A stretch of DNA of 25,106 nt, from positions 1 through 25,106 of the forward strand of contig DATKCN010000103.1 in NCBI GenBank assembly GCA_035513175.1, in the 5' to 3' direction. The notes beneath the pieces are model-generated. The model did not search any database, was not told the origin of the DNA, and worked only from the letters and a program-made list of their open reading frames with translations. Every line of letters starts with the position of its first letter. Position 1 is the first letter of the stretch. The position numbers and the translations under genes were made by a program. Shown piece after piece: positions 24,166 to 25,106 of the stretch. This DNA is from DATKCN01 sp035513175. Lineage in GTDB: Bacteria > Chloroflexota > Chloroflexia > Thermomicrobiales > CFX8.

Positions 24166-25106
24166 GTGTCCCGCGAATCGGTAACAGCGCTCATCACCGG
24201 AGCGAGCGGGTTCGCCGGGCGGCATCTCATTGCCGAGTTGGAAGCGCGCACCGACTGGCTGCTGATCGGCATTGGTCGCTCCGCGGTGACCGCCGGGCAG
24301 CGCACACGGGTGTTATCCTGCGACCTCATGGACGCAGACCTCGTGCGGCGGGTGACGCTGCGACGACGGCCAGACGTGGTCTTCCACTTAGCCGCTGAGA
24401 GTTATGTGCCGCGCTCGCTCAGCGATCCCGCCACCACGCTGACTAACAATATCGTTGGCCAGCTCAACGTGCTTGAGGCTTGCCGCGCCAACGGGCTCAG
24501 CCCCCGAATACTCATCGTTGGATCGGCAGATCAGTATGGGCTGGCCGGCGAGTCAGAGATGCCCCTCGTCGAAGACCAACCGTTTCGCCCGTTGAATCCC
24601 TACGCCGTGTCCAAAATCGCGCAGGATATGCTCGGCTTGCAGTACGCGCTCAGTTACGACATGCACATTGTCCGCGTGCGTCCATTCAATCACTTCGGTC
24701 CCGGCCAATCCGACCGATTCGCCATCAGCAGCTTCGCGCGGCAGATCGCGGAGGCGGAACTCGGACGCGTCGAACCTGTCGTGCTTACGGGCAACCTGGA
24801 AGCTCGCAGAGACTTCCTGGACGTTCGCGATGTCGCTCGGGCGTATCGCCTTGCGCTTGAGCATGGCGTCGCGGGCGACGTGTACAACATCGCGGGTGGT
24901 CGCGCCCATCGCGTCGGGGACCTGCTGGAGGCGCTCGTTCGCGACGCGTCCATTCCCATCGAAATCCGCCAGGACCCAGCGCGCATGCGTCCCTCCGACA
25001 CTCCCGTCCTCGTCGGGAACGCGTCGAAGCTGCGACAGGCGACGGGCTGGCAGCCAACAATTCCGATCGACGTCACGCTCCGCGACACCTTGCGTGATTG
25101 GCGCGA
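24166..25106 (+). CDS. rmd: GDP-6-deoxy-D-lyxo-4-hexulose reductase-like SDR (Rmd), 3' truncated by window edge
   Basis: An open frame of 313 codons from a GTG at 24166 to the right edge, with no stop. It is an extended short-chain dehydrogenase: nucleotide-binding GASGFAGRH (Gly12, Gly15, Gly18), VVFHLAAESYVPRSLSDP, IVGSADQYG (catalytic Ser120), and YAVSK (Tyr146, Lys150). RPFNHFGPGQSDRFAISSFARQIAEAE, GNLEARRDFLDVRDVARAYRLAL and DVYNIAGGRAHRVGDLL match Rmd and GDP-mannose 4,6-dehydratase relatives, the FNHxGPGQ and NLxARRDF blocks favouring Rmd. Rmd reduces GDP-4-keto-6-deoxymannose to GDP-D-rhamnose with NAD(P)H for glycan synthesis. GTG start is uncertain because the ribosome site is weak; the gene starts 12 nt after metK and may be cotranscribed. 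A GDP-mannose 4,6-dehydratase partner may lie just beyond the window. Confidence 0.82.
   Translation, partial: MSRESVTALITGASGFAGRHLIAELEARTDWLLIGIGRSAVTAGQRTRVLSCDLMDADLVRRVTLRRRPDVVFHLAAESYVPRSLSDPATTLTNNIVGQLNVLEACRANGLSPRILIVGSADQYGLAGESEMPLVEDQPFRPLNPYAVSKIAQDMLGLQYALSYDMHIVRVRPFNHFGPGQSDRFAISSFARQIAEAELGRVEPVVLTGNLEARRDFLDVRDVARAYRLALEHGVAGDVYNIAGGRAHRVGDLLEALVRDASIPIEIRQDPARMRPSDTPVLVGNASKLRQATGWQPTIPIDVTLRDTLRDWR

Overview
The window is a dense, GC-rich bacterial chromosome segment. Short intergenic gaps, frequent GTG starts, many 1-20 nt junctions or overlaps between adjacent genes, an aroK-aroB fusion and a mycobacterial-type adenosine kinase all fit a Chloroflexota-like (Thermomicrobia-like) or neighbouring terrabacterial genome. 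That assignment is inference from gene content and protein style; no rRNA or tRNA is visible to fix it. I saw no IS element, CRISPR array, tRNA, rRNA or phage gene.

Left part (1-7.3 kb): the tail of an MmgE/PrpD-family dehydratase is coupled to a divergent succinyl-CoA-synthetase-like subunit pair. Two minus-strand genes follow, for a lipoprotein alpha-carbonic anhydrase and a membrane-anchored YpfJ-type zinc peptidase. Next come a two-subunit class I fumarase/tartrate-dehydratase-type hydratase and, convergent with it, a CitE/HpcH-type lyase in operon with a CBS-domain/zinc-ribbon protein. Dehydratase, CoA ligase, hydratase and acyl-CoA lyase together look like a C4/C5 dicarboxylate (malate, citramalate/mesaconate or itaconate type) CoA-cleavage module.

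Middle (7.4-10.2 kb): a minus-strand gene of unknown function with a possible PD-(D/E)XK-like motif series, and a GT4 glycosyltransferase.

Aromatic region (10.2-14.4 kb): a plus-strand operon with an FAH-family (HpaG-like) hydrolase/isomerase, HpaB and HpaC (two-component 4-hydroxyphenylacetate 3-monooxygenase) and HpaD (homoprotocatechuate 2,3-dioxygenase). It is the upper half plus ring cleavage of the homoprotocatechuate meta pathway; hpaE, hpaF, hpaH and hpaI are not in the window. A candidate sigma-70-type promoter lies upstream.

Regulatory/unknown stretch (14.4-18.6 kb): a small membrane protein, a 42-residue microprotein gene with a strong Shine-Dalgarno, a 12-bp perfect hairpin, an uncharacterised gene overlapping a WYL-domain regulator (with a GCACTG-N6-CAGTGC dyad upstream), and an orphan NtrC-type sigma-54 response regulator.

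Right part (18.8-25.1 kb): a fused shikimate kinase/3-dehydroquinate synthase, then a SAM-cycle cluster (adenosine kinase, S-adenosylhomocysteinase, SAM synthetase), then an Rmd-like GDP-sugar reductase cut by the right edge. SAM made by MetK is used in methylation, the resulting SAH is split by AhcY, and adenosine kinase removes the adenosine, pulling the reversible SAH hydrolysis forward. No gap between annotated genes exceeds 300 nt.
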